A stretch of 64,000 nt of DNA from Psychrosphaera aestuarii (GTDB lineage: Bacteria; Pseudomonadota; Gammaproteobacteria; Enterobacterales; Alteromonadaceae), in contig NZ_CP072844.1 of assembly GCF_017948405.1 (NCBI RefSeq), positions 62,001 to 126,000 on the forward strand, written 5' to 3'. How positions within the stretch are numbered: the first letter of the stretch is position 1; each line of letters begins with the position of its first letter. The translations under genes were made by a program, and so were the position numbers. Under the pieces are notes generated by a model that had not been told where the DNA came from, did no database searches, and saw only the letters and a program-made list of their open reading frames with translations. Below are positions 43,995 through 54,938 of the stretch, one piece after another.

Positions 43995-45353
43995 CTAACG
44001 GCTATAGCCTTTCAGGTTAGCTTTATCTATCGCTTTCCCTGCAAGGTTCGCCTTCTTAAGAACAGAATCATACTGATGAGACATCAACAGTGTTTGAATC
44101 TGCGCCATAAAATCCATGACAACAACAACGATGATTAACAACGATGTTCCGCCAAAATAAAATTGGACATTCCAAGCGATCATCATGAACTCAGGTACTA
44201 AACATACAAATGTAATGTACATAGCTCCTGCTAGTGTCAAACGCGTCATCACCTTATCGATGTATTTCGACGTTTGCTCACCAGGTCTGATACCTGGAAT
44301 AAATGCACCTGAGCGCTTCAAGTTATCCGCTGTTTCTCTCGGGTTGAAAACCAACGCGGTGTAGAAAAAACAGAAGAATATTATAGCAGCTGCGTACAAC
44401 ATAACATATAGGGGTTGTCCCGGTGATAAAGTTAAAGACACTTGTTGCAAAAATTCTGCAACGGCGCCTTCGCCTGTACCAAACCAAGCAGCAATAGTGC
44501 TTGGGAACATTATAATACTACCAGCAAATATCGGTGGTATTACGCCAGCCATATTTACCTTTAATGGTAAATGAGAGCTTTGTGCTTGAAACACTTGGCG
44601 ACCTTGCTGTCGTTTTGCGTAGTTAACAACTATACGTCGTTGGCCACGTTCTACGAATACAACAAAGTATGTAACCGCGAATACAATAACTGCAATCAAC
44701 AATAGTAACAACATGTGAAGTTCGCCTTGACGAGCTTGCTCTGCTGTTGAACCGATTGCAGATGGCAACCCTGCTACGATACCGGTAAAAATCAGTATCG
44801 AAATACCGTTACCAATACCTCGCTCAGTAATTTGCTCACCTAACCACATTAAGAACATGGTACCGGTTACCAAACTAACTACTGCTGTGAAATAGAAACC
44901 TGGACCTGGATTTAAAACCAAACCTGGCATCATATTCGGCAAGCTAGTAGCTATACCAAACGACTGGAATGTCGCTAATACAAGCGTGAAATAACGAGTG
45001 TATTGACTGATTTTCTTACGACCAGCCTCACCTTCTTTCTTTAGCTCTGCTAAAGAAGGGTGCATCACCGTCAATAACTGCATAATAATTGACGCAGTTA
45101 TGTATGGCATGATACCTAACGCTAATACCGAAGCACGCTCAAGCGCACCACCGGAGAACATGTTAAACATTTCTACGATGGTACCCTTTTGCTGTTCGAA
45201 TAATTCAGCTAGTACTGCAGCATCTATCCCAGGAATTGGAACAAAAGAACCCAATCGAAACACAACAATAGCTAAAAAAACAAATAATAATCGTTGTTTT
45301 AACTCGGCAAAGCCTGTCTGTCCGCTTTGTAGGTCTAATCCTGGTTTAGCCAT
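43995..45353 (-). CDS. secY: Preprotein translocase subunit SecY
   Basis: 452-residue inner-membrane channel protein with ten predicted TM segments. The plug region and lateral gate motifs are visible ([22 protein letters not shown]). Long cytoplasmic loops carry the conserved ...[10 protein letters not shown]... and ...[15 protein letters not shown]. It forms SecYEG with SecE (27390) and an unlinked SecG. It is the second-last gene of spc. Confidence 0.98.
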   Translation of the reverse strand: MAKPGLDLQSGQTGFAELKQRLLFVFLAIVVFRLGSFVPIPGIDAAVLAELFEQQKGTIVEMFNMFSGGALERASVLALGIMPYITASIIMQLLTVMHPSLAELKKEGEAGRKKISQYTRYFTLVLATFQSFGIATSLPNMMPGLVLNPGPGFYFTAVVSLVTGTMFLMWLGEQITERGIGNGISILIFTGIVAGLPSAIGSTAEQARQGELHMLLLLLIAVIVFAVTYFVVFVERGQRRIVVNYAKRQQGRQVFQAQSSHLPLKVNMAGVIPPIFAGSIIMFPSTIAAWFGTGEGAVAEFLQQVSLTLSPGQPLYVMLYAAAIIFFCFFYTALVFNPRETADNLKRSGAFIPGIRPGEQTSKYIDKVMTRLTLAGAMYITFVCLVPEFMMIAWNVQFYFGGTSLLIIVVVVMDFMAQIQTLLMSHQYDSVLKKANLAGKAIDKANLKGYSR

Positions 45354-45366
45354 AATGTACTTGTCC

Positions 45367-45798
45367 TTATTCTACTTTTCCGCCGGCTGCAACAATCGCG
45401 TCTTGCGCACCTTTAGTAACACGTAGACCAGCTACAGTTACCGAGCGTGCAAGCTCACCAGATTTAACAACTTTAACGAAAAGTATGTCTTTCTTCACTA
45501 AGCCAGCAGCTTTCAAAGTTTCTAAAGAAACGATGTCGCCATCAACTTTTGCGATTTCTGACAATGTTACTTCATCAGTTACCAACGATTTACGAGAAGT
45601 GAAACCGAATTTCGGTAAGCGACGTTGTAAAGGCATTTGACCGCCTTCAAAACCTGGCTTAACACTTCCGCCTGAGCGTGATTTCTGACCTTTGTGTCCA
45701 CGACCACCAGTTTTACCTAAACCAGAACCGATACCGCGTCCAACGCGTTTCTTATCCGTTTTAGCGCCTGGTGCTGGAGATAGAGTATTCAAACGCAT
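45367..45798 (-). CDS. rplO: 50S ribosomal protein L15
   Basis: 143 residues with the Gly-rich N-terminal extension ([22 protein letters not shown]) that penetrates the 23S core. It lies 3 nt after rpmD and 13 nt before secY in the spc operon. Confidence 0.98.
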   Translation of the reverse strand: MRLNTLSPAPGAKTDKKRVGRGIGSGLGKTGGRGHKGQKSRSGGSVKPGFEGGQMPLQRRLPKFGFTSRKSLVTDEVTLSEIAKVDGDIVSLETLKAAGLVKKDILFVKVVKSGELARSVTVAGLRVTKGAQDAIVAAGGKVE

Positions 45799-45801
45799 CG
45801 A

Positions 45802-45984
45802 TTACCCCTCCACTTTAACCATGTATTGAACTTGGTTTACCATACCACGCACACATGCTGTGTCTTCCAACTCAACAGTGTGGTTAATACGGCGTAAACC
45901 CAAGCCACGTAATGTAGCTTTATGCTTCGGTAAACGACCGATAGAGCTACGTATTTGTGTTACTTTAATCGTCTTCTTAGCCAT
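45802..45984 (-). CDS. rpmD: 50S ribosomal protein L30
   Basis: 60-residue L30 ([28 protein letters not shown]...). It lies 6 nt after rpsE. Confidence 0.97.
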   Translation of the reverse strand: MAKKTIKVTQIRSSIGRLPKHKATLRGLGLRRINHTVELEDTACVRGMVNQVQYMVKVEG

Positions 45985-45990
45985 GGTCTA

Positions 45991-46491
45991 TTACCCCAAA
46001 ATTTCAGAAACGTTAAGACCACGTTTAGCTGCGATTTGTTCAGGAGAATTCATTCCTGCCAAAGCGTCAACTGTAGCGCGAACTACGTTAATTGGGTTAG
46101 TTGAACCGTAACATTTAGATAGTACGTTTTGTACACCTGCTACTTCTAATACTGCACGCATTGCACCACCTGCGATGATACCCGTACCTTCTGAAGCTGG
46201 TTGCATGTAAACTTTTGAACCAGAGTGGCGACCCTTAATAGGGTGCTGCAATGTTCCATTAGTTAACTCTACATTTACCATGTTACGACGCGCTTTTTCC
46301 ATTGCTTTTTGAATAGCAGCTGGAACTTCACGCGCTTTACCATAACCAAAACCTACACGGCCGTTTTTGTCACCAACAACAGTTAAAGCTGTGAACGAGA
46401 ATATACGACCACCCTTAACTACTTTTGATACACGGTTAACCGCAATAAGCTTTTCTTCGAATTCTGTTTGCTTTGCTTCTACGTTAGACAT
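45991..46491 (-). CDS. rpsE: 30S ribosomal protein S5
   Basis: 166 residues: N-terminal dsRNA-binding-like domain with [24 protein letters not shown] and the C-terminal domain with [13 protein letters not shown]. It affects translational fidelity and helicase activity at the mRNA entry site. The wild-type VVKGGR loop (spectinomycin region) is intact. Confidence 0.98.
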   Translation of the reverse strand: MSNVEAKQTEFEEKLIAVNRVSKVVKGGRIFSFTALTVVGDKNGRVGFGYGKAREVPAAIQKAMEKARRNMVNVELTNGTLQHPIKGRHSGSKVYMQPASEGTGIIAGGAMRAVLEVAGVQNVLSKCYGSTNPINVVRATVDALAGMNSPEQIAAKRGLNVSEILG

Positions 46492-46500
46492 GAGCTACTC

Positions 46501-46851
46501 CTAGAACTGAAGACCGGCTTCGCGAGCAGCGTCTGCTAACGCTTTCACACGGCCGTGATATTTAAAACCGCTACGGTCAAATGACACTTTCTCAACGCCA
46601 TTTTTTACCGCACGTTCTGCTACTGCTTTACCAACCGCAGCTGCTGCTTCAACGTTACCTGTAGAAGCAACCGCTGAACGGATGTCTTTTTCTACAGTTG
46701 ACGCCGCCGCTAACACTTTACCTTCAGGAGAAATTACCTGAGCGTAAGCGTGACGAGGCGTACGGTGCATTACTAAACGTGTAACACCGTTTTCGATAAA
46801 CGTTCTGCGAGCGCGCTTGGCACGACGTAAACGAGCTGTTTTCTTATCCAT
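46501..46851 (-). CDS. rplR: 50S ribosomal protein L18
   Basis: 116-residue 5S rRNA-binding protein with C-terminal [26 protein letters not shown]. It lies 9 nt after rplF. Confidence 0.98.
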   Translation of the reverse strand: MDKKTARLRRAKRARRTFIENGVTRLVMHRTPRHAYAQVISPEGKVLAAASTVEKDIRSAVASTGNVEAAAAVGKAVAERAVKNGVEKVSFDRSGFKYHGRVKALADAAREAGLQF

Positions 46852-46860
46852 CGTCTTACC

Positions 46861-47394
46861 TTACTTTTTCTTCGCCTCTTTGCGACGAACGATTTCGTCG
46901 CTATAACGGATACCTTTGCCTTTATAAGGCTCTGGCTCACGATAAGCGCGAATATTCGCTGCAACTTGACCAACTAAATGTTTACTTGCACCCTTCACAA
47001 CAACTTCTGTTTGTGCAGGAGCTTCGATAGTCACACCAGCTGGCACTTCAAAGTCTACTGGGTGAGAGAAACCAAGAGATAGACTTAACACGTTACCTTT
47101 TACCGCAGCACGGTAACCGACACCATTAAGGATCAATTTTTTCTCAAAACCAGCACTTACACCAACAACTAGGTTGTTAATGTTTGCACGAGCAGTACCT
47201 GCCTGTGCCCACGCGTCGGCAAAACCGTCACGAGGAAGTGTGCGAACTACGTTGTCTTCAACAACAACTTCAACAGCAGGGTTAACGTTTAAAGTCAACT
47301 CGCCTACTTTACCTTTAACTTTTACTTCCTGACCATTTACGGCGATTTCAACACCGGCAGGAACATTAATAGGTGCTTTTGCTACACGAGACAT
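46861..47394 (-). CDS. rplF: 50S ribosomal protein L6
   Basis: 177 residues with two tandem L6 domains and the C-terminal [13 protein letters not shown] motif that binds the sarcin-ricin region of 23S rRNA. It lies 13 nt after rpsH. Confidence 0.98.
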   Translation of the reverse strand: MSRVAKAPINVPAGVEIAVNGQEVKVKGKVGELTLNVNPAVEVVVEDNVVRTLPRDGFADAWAQAGTARANINNLVVGVSAGFEKKLILNGVGYRAAVKGNVLSLSLGFSHPVDFEVPAGVTIEAPAQTEVVVKGASKHLVGQVAANIRAYREPEPYKGKGIRYSDEIVRRKEAKKK

Positions 47395-47407
47395 TATGAC
47401 TCTCCTA

Positions 47408-47800
47408 TTAAGCTACGTAGCCGATGATCTCGCCGCCAATGCCCGCTTTGCGTGCAGCACGGTCAGTCATCAAACCTTTTGATGTAGAAACGATAGCTAT
47501 ACCTAGACCACCCATAACTTTAGGTAGGTCTGAAGTCTTCTTATAAATACGAAGACCAGGACGGCTAACGCGTTTGATAGTTTCAATTACTGGTTTGCCT
47601 TCAAAGTACTTAAGAGTAACGTTTAATTCTTTCTTAACGTCACCTGATACTTCGTAGTCAGCAATAAAACCTTCGCTCTTCAAAAGTTCAGCCAAAGCTG
47701 TTTTTAACTTTGATGAAGGCATTGCAACGGTTACTTTGTTTGACATTTGACCGTTACGTACGCGGGTGAACATATCCGCGATAGGATCTTGCATGCTCAT
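47408..47800 (-). CDS. rpsH: 30S ribosomal protein S8
   Basis: 130 residues ([18 protein letters not shown]...). It is a central-domain assembly protein and, in E. coli, the repressor of the spc operon acting near rplE. The C-terminal [20 protein letters not shown] is conserved. Confidence 0.98.
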   Translation of the reverse strand: MSMQDPIADMFTRVRNGQMSNKVTVAMPSSKLKTALAELLKSEGFIADYEVSGDVKKELNVTLKYFEGKPVIETIKRVSRPGLRIYKKTSDLPKVMGGLGIAIVSTSKGLMTDRAARKAGIGGEIIGYVA

Positions 47801-47820
47801 CTTTCAATACTCCCAGATTC

Positions 47821-48126
47821 TTACCAAGAAGCCTTTTTAAGGCCTGGAACTTCACCACGCATCGCTGCTTCACGAAGTTTAATACGGCTTAAGCCGAACT
47901 TACGTAAATAGCCATGTGGACGACCTGTCACGTTACAACGATTACGTTGACGCGCAGGGCTTGAATCACGAGGAAGCTCTTGAAGTTTAAGCACAGCTGC
48001 CCAACGATCTTCATCAGACGTGTTAACGTCTTTGATAGTTGCCTTTAAATCGGCACGTTTTGCAGCAAATTTTTCAACTAATTTAGCACGTTTAACATCA
48101 CGCGCTTTCATTGATTGCTTAGCCAT
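47821..48126 (-). CDS. rpsN: 30S ribosomal protein S14
   Basis: 101-residue long form without the CxxC zinc motifs (only one Cys, in [12 protein letters not shown]), the typical gammaproteobacterial type. It is a late-assembling head protein, 11 nt after rplE. Confidence 0.98.
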   Translation of the reverse strand: MAKQSMKARDVKRAKLVEKFAAKRADLKATIKDVNTSDEDRWAAVLKLQELPRDSSPARQRNRCNVTGRPHGYLRKFGLSRIKLREAAMRGEVPGLKKASW

Positions 48127-48137
48127 AACTCTACACC

Positions 48138-48677
48138 TTATCCTTTAAATGGGAAGTTGAAAGCAGCTAACAGAGCGTGACCTTCCTCATTTGATTTAGC
48201 AGAGGTAGTAATTGTGATATCTAAACCACGTACCTTGTCTACTTTATCAAAATCGATTTCAGGGAAGATAATTTGCTCGCGTACACCCATGCTATAGTTA
48301 CCGCGACCGTCAAATGACTTAGGATTCAAGCCACGGAAGTCACGAACACGAGGAAGAGCGATTGTAATTAAACGCTCTAAGAAGTCCCACATACGCTCGC
48401 CGCGTAGAGTTACCTTGGCACCGATTGGGTAACCTTCACGGATTTTAAAGCCAGCAACTGACTTACGCGCACGAGTTACAACAGGCTTTTGACCGGCAAT
48501 AGATGCCATGTCAGCAGTTGCTGCTTCAAGTACTTTTTTATCCGCTAGAGCTTCACCCAGACCCATGTTCAGGGTAATCTTCTCAAGACGTGGGACTTGC
48601 ATGACAGATGTGTAGCCGAACTGTTTAACTAGCTCAGGCACTACGCTGTCTTTATAAGTATCATGCAGTTTCGCCAT
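48138..48677 (-). CDS. rplE: 50S ribosomal protein L5
   Basis: 179-residue 5S rRNA-binding protein that contacts S13 across the subunit interface. The second of two adjacent ATG codons is chosen because GGAG lies 6 nt before it and the product then begins [10 protein letters not shown]. It lies 14 nt after rplX. Confidence 0.97.
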   Translation of the reverse strand: MAKLHDTYKDSVVPELVKQFGYTSVMQVPRLEKITLNMGLGEALADKKVLEAATADMASIAGQKPVVTRARKSVAGFKIREGYPIGAKVTLRGERMWDFLERLITIALPRVRDFRGLNPKSFDGRGNYSMGVREQIIFPEIDFDKVDKVRGLDITITTSAKSNEEGHALLAAFNFPFKG

Positions 48678-48691
48678 CATATACTCCAAGA

Positions 48692-49006
48692 TTAGATAGT
48701 TTTACCATTAGATTTGAAGAAACGAACCTTTTTGCCGTCTTCAAATTTAAAACCTACACGATCAGCTTTACCCGTTTCTGGGTTAAGGATCGCAACGTTT
48801 GATACGTTGATTGACGCTTCTTTCTCAACGATTCCACCAGGCTGCTGTAGTTGTGGTACAGGTTTTTGGTGTTTCTTGATAAGGTTCACGCCTTCTACGA
48901 TTAATCTGTCAGTACCAGTGATAACTTTTAAAACTTTACCAGTTTTACCTTTATCTTTACCAGCTATGACGATTATTTCATCTTCACGACGAATTTTGCT
49001 TGCCAT
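48692..49006 (-). CDS. rplX: 50S ribosomal protein L24
   Basis: 104 residues with an N-terminal KOW motif ([18 protein letters not shown]). It is an assembly initiator of the 50S subunit, 10 nt after rplN. Confidence 0.98.
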   Translation of the reverse strand: MASKIRREDEIIVIAGKDKGKTGKVLKVITGTDRLIVEGVNLIKKHQKPVPQLQQPGGIVEKEASINVSNVAILNPETGKADRVGFKFEDGKKVRFFKSNGKTI

Positions 49007-49016
49007 TTTCAGCTCC

Positions 49017-49385
49017 TTAAATTACTTCAGGTGCCAATGACACGATTTTCATGAACTTATCACCGCGAAGTTCGCGAGTAACAGGTCCAAAAATACGAGT
49101 TCCGATTGGCTGCAAGTTGGCGTTCAAAATAACAGCTGCGTTACTATCGAATCGGATGGCTTGACCATCTGGACGACGAACCGCTGCTTTAGTGCGAACT
49201 ACCACCGCGTTAAGTACATCACCTTTTTTAACTTTACCGCGTGGAATTGCTTCCTTTACAGTAACTTTAATGATGTCGCCTATACCGGCGTAACGACGGT
49301 GAGAGCCACCAAGAACCTTAATACACTGTACGCGACGTGCGCCTGAGTTATCAGCCACATCTAACGTAGTTTGCATTTGGATCAT
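49017..49385 (-). CDS. rplN: 50S ribosomal protein L14
   Basis: 122 residues starting [21 protein letters not shown]. The ATG at 49385 has GGAG 8 nt upstream; a longer in-frame ORF reaching 49418 adds 11 residues foreign to the family. It is the first gene of the spc operon. Confidence 0.97.
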   Translation of the reverse strand: MIQMQTTLDVADNSGARRVQCIKVLGGSHRRYAGIGDIIKVTVKEAIPRGKVKKGDVLNAVVVRTKAAVRRPDGQAIRFDSNAAVILNANLQPIGTRIFGPVTRELRGDKFMKIVSLAPEVI

Positions 49386-49479
49386 GTTTAGTGCTCCGCT
49401 AATTAAATTATACTTCAATGTCCTTTCGGACTTGCTGCTTTCTAGTCATTATTGACTACCCCCTACAAAAGGGCGCGCA

Positions 49480-49508
49480 AGTATAACTAAGTGATGGTTG
49501 AAATACAA
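49480..49508 (-). promoter_or_regulatory. spc operon promoter candidate
   Basis: TTGTAT -35 (49503-49508), 17-nt spacer, TATACT -10 (49480-49485) and a GCGCGCCC discriminator on the minus strand, between the S10-operon terminator and rplN. Confidence 0.65.
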
Positions 49509-49600
49509 CCTAATTAAACACGTGATTAAATAATAAACGGTTATTAAATTATAAGTCATTGCCTAGCTTAGTTATCTTCTGAAAGAACAAAACTAAAAAT

Positions 49601-49629
49601 AAAAAACCGGAGCGTACGCCCCGGTTTTA
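49601..49629 (-). terminator. Terminator of the S10 operon
   Basis: Stem AAAACCGGGGC / GCTCCGGTTTT around a GTAC centre with a following T-run, about 20 nt after rpsQ. Confidence 0.88.
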
Positions 49630-49651
49630 TTAGCTAATTACTTCAAAAAAA

Positions 49652-49909
49652 TTAAAGTGTTTTAGCTTTTTCGATTACGTCTACCAAAGTCCAAGTTTTT
49701 TTCTTAGAAATTGGAGCGCATTCACGGATTGTAACCGTGTCACCGATACCACACTGGTTAGTTTCGTCATGTGCGTGCAACTTAGTTGTACGCTTTACGA
49801 ACTTACCGTAGATAGGGTGTTTAACCTTACGTTCGATAGAAACAACGATAGACTTATCCATCTTGTCACTAACTACGCGGCCTTGTAATGTACGGATAGT
49901 ATCGCTCAT
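49652..49909 (-). CDS. rpsQ: 30S ribosomal protein S17
   Basis: 85 residues with OB-fold signature [22 protein letters not shown]. It is a 16S 5'-domain primary binder. Its ATG overlaps the rpmC stop by one base. It is the last gene of the S10 operon. Confidence 0.98.
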   Translation of the reverse strand: MSDTIRTLQGRVVSDKMDKSIVVSIERKVKHPIYGKFVKRTTKLHAHDETNQCGIGDTVTIRECAPISKKKTWTLVDVIEKAKTL

Positions 49910-50103
49910 TACGCACCTGCCTTGTTTTGTGCAATTACTGTTTTAACACGCGCAATGTTGCGACGTACTTGACGCAGTAAATGTGTTTGAGCTAGTTGGC
50001 CAGAAGATTGTTGCATGCGCAAGTTAAATTGCTCACGTAACAAACCTAGTAGTTCAGCTCTTAGCTCTTCTACAGTTTTATCTTTAAGATCGCTAGCTTT
50101 CAT
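49909..50103 (-). CDS. rpmC: 50S ribosomal protein L29
   Basis: 64-residue helical-hairpin protein ([19 protein letters not shown]...) at the tunnel exit, adjacent to the SRP/trigger-factor docking site. It overlaps rplP and rpsQ by one base each. Confidence 0.98.
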   Translation of the reverse strand: MKASDLKDKTVEELRAELLGLLREQFNLRMQQSSGQLAQTHLLRQVRRNIARVKTVIAQNKAGA

Positions 50104-50516
50104 TACATCACCGTTCTAGTTACAAAAGTGGTTTTGAATGGCAGTTTACGAGCCGCTAAGCGGAACGCTTCACGCGCCAATTCTTCTGCTACACCGTCCA
50201 TTTCGTAAAGTACTTTACCAGGTTGAATTTCAGCAACCCAATATTCAACATTACCTTTACCTTTACCTTGACGAACTTCTAACGGCTTAGCCGTAATTGG
50301 TTTGTCAGGGAATACACGGATCCAAATTTGACCTTGACGTTTTACGTGACGTGTCATTGCACGACGAGCTGCTTCGATTTGACGTGCAGTCATACGACCA
50401 CGGCCAGTAGCCTTAAGGCCGAAAGTACCAAAGCTAACCTTGTTACCGTTCTGAGCTAGACCACGGTTGCGGCCTTTATGCTGCTTACGGAATTTTGTAC
50501 GTTTTGGTTGTAACAT
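50103..50516 (-). CDS. rplP: 50S ribosomal protein L16
   Basis: 137 residues ([19 protein letters not shown]...). It contacts A-site tRNA near the peptidyl-transferase centre. The Arg in the conserved [12 protein letters not shown] region, a target of the YcfD hydroxylase in E. coli, is present. Confidence 0.98.
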   Translation of the reverse strand: MLQPKRTKFRKQHKGRNRGLAQNGNKVSFGTFGLKATGRGRMTARQIEAARRAMTRHVKRQGQIWIRVFPDKPITAKPLEVRQGKGKGNVEYWVAEIQPGKVLYEMDGVAEELAREAFRLAARKLPFKTTFVTRTVM

Positions 50517-50525
50517 CGTCTACTC

Positions 50526-51230
50526 CTACTTAGCGCTTTTGCTACGACGCTTCTTCGCTGGTTTAGGTTGTTTTGGTTCTTCTTGAGAGATTGAACCGAA
50601 ACCACCAAGTACTTCACCTTTAAAGATCCATACTTTTACACCGATGATGCCGTAAGTAGTTAATGCTTCAGAAGTTGCATAGTCGATATCAGCACGTAAA
50701 GTGTGTAGTGGTACACGACCTTCACGATACCATTCTGAACGTGCAATTTCTGCTCCGCCCAAACGACCGCTTACTTCAACTTTGATACCCTTTGCACCAA
50801 CACGCATTGCGTTTTGTACCGCGCGCTTCATAGCACGACGGAACATAACACGACGCTCAAGCTGGCTAGAAATGCTTTCAGCTACTAGCTGTGCATCTAA
50901 CTCAGGCTTGCGAATCTCTGCGATGTTGATTTGAGCAGGTACGCCTGTCAATTTTGCTACAACATTACGAAGTTTTTCAACGTCTGCGCCTTTCTTACCA
51001 ATTACAACACCCGGGCGAGCCGTGTGGATTGTAACTTTGATAGATTTAGCAGGACGTTCAATCGTAATCTTAGAAACTGAAGCGTTCTTTAATTCTTTAG
51101 TCAGATACTGACGAACTTTAATGTCGCCATTAAGATGACTAGCGTAATCTTTTGTATTCGCGTACCAGGTAGCAACCCATGGTTTAGTGATACCTAGGCG
51201 AATCCCCGTAGGATGTACTTTTTGACCCAT
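50526..51230 (-). CDS. rpsC: 30S ribosomal protein S3
   Basis: 234 residues. The N-terminal KH domain ([17 protein letters not shown]) and the C-terminal domain with [24 protein letters not shown] are present. It lines the mRNA entry tunnel. The tail is basic ([13 protein letters not shown]). Confidence 0.98.
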   Translation of the reverse strand: MGQKVHPTGIRLGITKPWVATWYANTKDYASHLNGDIKVRQYLTKELKNASVSKITIERPAKSIKVTIHTARPGVVIGKKGADVEKLRNVVAKLTGVPAQINIAEIRKPELDAQLVAESISSQLERRVMFRRAMKRAVQNAMRVGAKGIKVEVSGRLGGAEIARSEWYREGRVPLHTLRADIDYATSEALTTYGIIGVKVWIFKGEVLGGFGSISQEEPKQPKPAKKRRSKSAK

Positions 51231-51241
51231 TAGTTAATCTC

Positions 51242-51571
51242 CTAGTCCGCTACTACAACAGTAATATGTGAAGAGCGCTTAAGAACGCGGTCTGCGCGGC
51301 CTTTTGCACGAGTCTTAATGCGTTTCATGGTTGGACCTGCGTCTATCATGATTGTCGCAACTTTAAGTTCGTCGATGTCTGCGCCTTCATTATGCTCAGC
51401 ATTTGCAATTGCAGACTCTAAAACTTTCTTCACTAATACAGCAGCTTTTTTATTGCTGAAATTTAATACGTCTAACGCCTTGTCGACTGGTAGACCACGA
51501 ATCTGGTCAGCTACCAAGCGAGCCTTCTGAGGAGAAGTGCGGGCAAAACGATGTTTAGCTATAGCTTGCAT
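51242..51571 (-). CDS. rplV: 50S ribosomal protein L22
   Basis: 109 residues with the long beta-hairpin that lines the exit tunnel ([19 protein letters not shown]), carrying no deletion of the macrolide-resistance kind. Confidence 0.98.
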   Translation of the reverse strand: MQAIAKHRFARTSPQKARLVADQIRGLPVDKALDVLNFSNKKAAVLVKKVLESAIANAEHNEGADIDELKVATIMIDAGPTMKRIKTRAKGRADRVLKRSSHITVVVAD

Positions 51572-51581
51572 TATTTACTCC

Positions 51582-51869
<288 letters not shown>

Positions 51870-51876
51870 TCACTAA

Positions 51877-52701
51877 TTATTTATTACGACGACGAACAAT
51901 GTACTTATCAGTACGTTTGTTCTTACGAGTCTTAGCACCCTTAGTCGGTTTACCCCAAGGAGTAACCGGGTGACGACCACCAGAAGTACGACCTTCACCA
52001 CCACCGTGCGGGTGATCAACCGGGTTCATTACAACACCACGGACAGTCGGACGAACACCACGCCATCTGCTTGCACCAGCTTTACCAAGCTGACGAAGCA
52101 TATGCTCAGCATTACCTACTTCACCAAGAGTCGCACGACAATCAGAAAGAACTTTACGCATTTCGCCTGAACGAAGACGTAGAGTAACGTATTGACCGTC
52201 ACGTGCTAATATTTGCACATATGCACCAGCTGAACGAGCAATCTGAGCGCCTTTACCAGGCTTAAGCTCAACATTGTGTACAGTACTACCTACAGGCATG
52301 TTACGCATAGGCATAGCATTACCAGCTTTAATAGGTGCATTGATACCAGACATAATCTGATCACCAGCTTTTAGGCCTTTAGGTGCAATGATGTACTTAC
52401 GTTCACCGTCTGCATAAAGAACTAACGCGATGTTTGCGCTTCGGTTTGGATCATATTCCAAACGCTCAACTGTTGCCGGGATACCGTCTTTATTACGCTT
52501 GAAGTCAACCAAACGATAGTGTTGCTTATGACCACCACCGATGTGACGTACAGTAATGCGACCATTATTGTTACGGCCACCAGATTTAGATTTTTTCTCT
52601 AAAAGTGGTGCGTATGGTGCGCCTTTGTGCAAGTCAGTGTTAACTACCTTCGTCATATGACGACGACCAGCAGATGTTGGTTTACATTTTACTAGAGCCA
52701 T
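51877..52701 (-). CDS. rplB: 50S ribosomal protein L2
   Basis: 274 residues. It is needed for subunit joining and peptidyl-transfer centre assembly. The [15 protein letters not shown] motif with the conserved His is intact near residue 225. Confidence 0.98.
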   Translation of the reverse strand: MALVKCKPTSAGRRHMTKVVNTDLHKGAPYAPLLEKKSKSGGRNNNGRITVRHIGGGHKQHYRLVDFKRNKDGIPATVERLEYDPNRSANIALVLYADGERKYIIAPKGLKAGDQIMSGINAPIKAGNAMPMRNMPVGSTVHNVELKPGKGAQIARSAGAYVQILARDGQYVTLRLRSGEMRKVLSDCRATLGEVGNAEHMLRQLGKAGASRWRGVRPTVRGVVMNPVDHPHGGGEGRTSGGRHPVTPWGKPTKGAKTRKNKRTDKYIVRRRNK

Positions 52702-52715
52702 TTTTTACTCTCCAA

Positions 52716-53021
52716 TTACTCTGCTGCGCCGTCTTCAAGATCAAGGCTTTGACCGTCTGCAAGAGTTACGTAAGCTTTTTTCCAATTCTTACGACGACCC
52801 ATGCGAGCACCAGTGCGTTTTGCCTTACCTTTAACGTTAAGAGAGTTAACTCGCTTAACTTCAACTTCGAAAAGTTTTTCAACAGCAGCTTTAATTTCTT
52901 CTTTAGTAGCGTCAACAGCAACTTTGAATACTAACGTGTTGTTAGCTTCAGATGCTAAAGTGGTCTTTTCAGAAACATGTGGAGCTACTAATACTTTTAA
53001 CAAACGTTCTTCGCTTATCAT
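52716..53021 (-). CDS. rplW: 50S ribosomal protein L23
   Basis: 101 residues ([21 protein letters not shown]...). It is the tunnel-exit docking site for trigger factor and SRP. Its start overlaps the end of rplD by 4 nt. Confidence 0.98.
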   Translation of the reverse strand: MISEERLLKVLVAPHVSEKTTLASEANNTLVFKVAVDATKEEIKAAVEKLFEVEVKRVNSLNVKGKAKRTGARMGRRKNWKKAYVTLADGQSLDLEDGAAE

Positions 53022-53623
53022 GCTAGCATCTCCTCAATTTGTTTAACTGCACCAGCAGTTACCAATACTTTATCGAACGCAATTAAACTAACTGGGTCGA
53101 TTGTTGCCGCATCACGAACGTCAACTTTATATAAGTTGCGAGCTGATAAGAACAAGTTCTCAGATACTTCTTCAGTAATGATCAATACGTCTTTTAAGCT
53201 CATTTCATTTAACTTAGCAGCTAGTGCTTTAGTTTTTGGAGTTTCAACTTCAAAGTTTTCAACTACCACGAAACGCTCTTGACGAACTAACTCAGAAAGA
53301 ATGCTTTGAATAGCACCACGGTACATTTTCTTATTCACTTTTTGTGAATGATCCTGTGGCTTAGCAGCGAATGTTACGCCACCAGAACGCCAGATAGGAC
53401 TACGAATAGTACCGGCACGAGCACGACCAGTGCCCTTTTGACGCCATGGCTTCTTACCGCCACCGCTAACTTCTGAGCGAGTTTTTTGAGCTCTAGAACC
53501 CTGGCGAGCGCCTGCAGCGTATGCAGTAACTACCTGGTGAACTAATGCTTCATTGAACTCACGTCCGAAAGTAGCTTCTGAAACTTCAACAGCGCCTGTT
53601 GCGCCTGTATAATCTAATTTCAT
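53018..53623 (-). CDS. rplD: 50S ribosomal protein L4
   Basis: 201 residues. Its extended loop ([22 protein letters not shown]) reaches the exit tunnel. In E. coli L4 represses the S10 operon at transcription and translation through the rpsJ leader. The ATG is chosen over an adjacent upstream GTG because GGAG lies 7 nt before it. Confidence 0.97.
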   Translation of the reverse strand: MKLDYTGATGAVEVSEATFGREFNEALVHQVVTAYAAGARQGSRAQKTRSEVSGGGKKPWRQKGTGRARAGTIRSPIWRSGGVTFAAKPQDHSQKVNKKMYRGAIQSILSELVRQERFVVVENFEVETPKTKALAAKLNEMSLKDVLIITEEVSENLFLSARNLYKVDVRDAATIDPVSLIAFDKVLVTAGAVKQIEEMLA

Positions 53624-53637
53624 CACTATTCTCCGGA

Positions 53638-54276
53638 TTACGCTTTAACAGCAGGTTTAATGATGACGTCGCCGCCAATTGAACCTGGTACCGCGCCTTT
53701 AACTAGAAGTAAATTACGCTCTGCGTCCACACGTACTAGCTCAAGATTTTGAGTTGTTGTACGTACGTTACCCATTTGGCCGGCCATTTTCTTACCTTTA
53801 AATACACGACCTGGTGTTTGGTTTTGACCAATAGAACCAGGAGCACGGTGAGAAAGTGAGTTACCATGAGTCGCGTCTTGCATGCTGAAATTCCAGCGCT
53901 TAACACCACCTTGGAAACCTTTACCTTTTGACGTACCAGTTACGTCAACCAATTTAGCGTCATTAAATACTTCTACAGTAATTTCGCTACCAACTTCGAT
54001 ACCTTCGCCTTCATTTGCAGTTAAGCGAAATTCCCACATACCACGACCAGCTTCAACACCTGCTTTCGCAAAGTGGCCAGCTTGTGCCTTAGTAACGCGG
54101 TTCGCTTTCTTAGTGCCTGCAGTCACTTGAAGTGCGCGGTAACCGTCGGTTTCTTCGTTACGGATTTGAGTAACACGGTTAGGTGTCGCTTCAATCACTG
54201 TAACTGGAATTGATACACCATCTTCTGTGAAGATACGTGTCATTCCCACTTTACGTCCGACTAGACCAATAGTCAT
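53638..54276 (-). CDS. rplC: 50S ribosomal protein L3
   Basis: 212 residues with the [20 protein letters not shown] region containing the Gln that PrmB methylates in E. coli. It is an early assembly protein near the peptidyl-transferase centre, 24 nt after rpsJ. Confidence 0.98.
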   Translation of the reverse strand: MTIGLVGRKVGMTRIFTEDGVSIPVTVIEATPNRVTQIRNEETDGYRALQVTAGTKKANRVTKAQAGHFAKAGVEAGRGMWEFRLTANEGEGIEVGSEITVEVFNDAKLVDVTGTSKGKGFQGGVKRWNFSMQDATHGNSLSHRAPGSIGQNQTPGRVFKGKKMAGQMGNVRTTTQNLELVRVDAERNLLLVKGAVPGSIGGDVIIKPAVKA

Positions 54277-54300
54277 TTTGAAACCCCTTTAATCTCTCGA

Positions 54301-54833
<533 letters not shown>

Positions 54834-54839
<6 letters not shown>

Positions 54840-54861
54840 AATATATTGAGTATAAATGCAA
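54834..54861 (-). promoter_or_regulatory. S10 operon promoter
   Basis: TTGCAT -35 (54856-54861), 16-nt spacer, perfect TATAAT -10 (54834-54839) followed by GCGC, about 220 nt upstream of rpsJ. Confidence 0.78.
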
Positions 54862-54879
54862 CACTTTATTGTTAATAAC

Positions 54880-54925
54880 TTAAGCTCAAGCGGTTATCTA
54901 TAAAGACATACCGCTAAGTGCTTAA
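54880..54925 (-). terminator. Weak hairpin after the acyl-CoA dehydrogenase gene
   Basis: Imperfect stem with arms TTAAGCACTTAGCGGT and ACCGCTTGAGCTTAA on the minus strand; there is no strong U-tract, so termination is uncertain. Confidence 0.4.
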
Positions 54926-54938
54926 TTATTGTGCACAA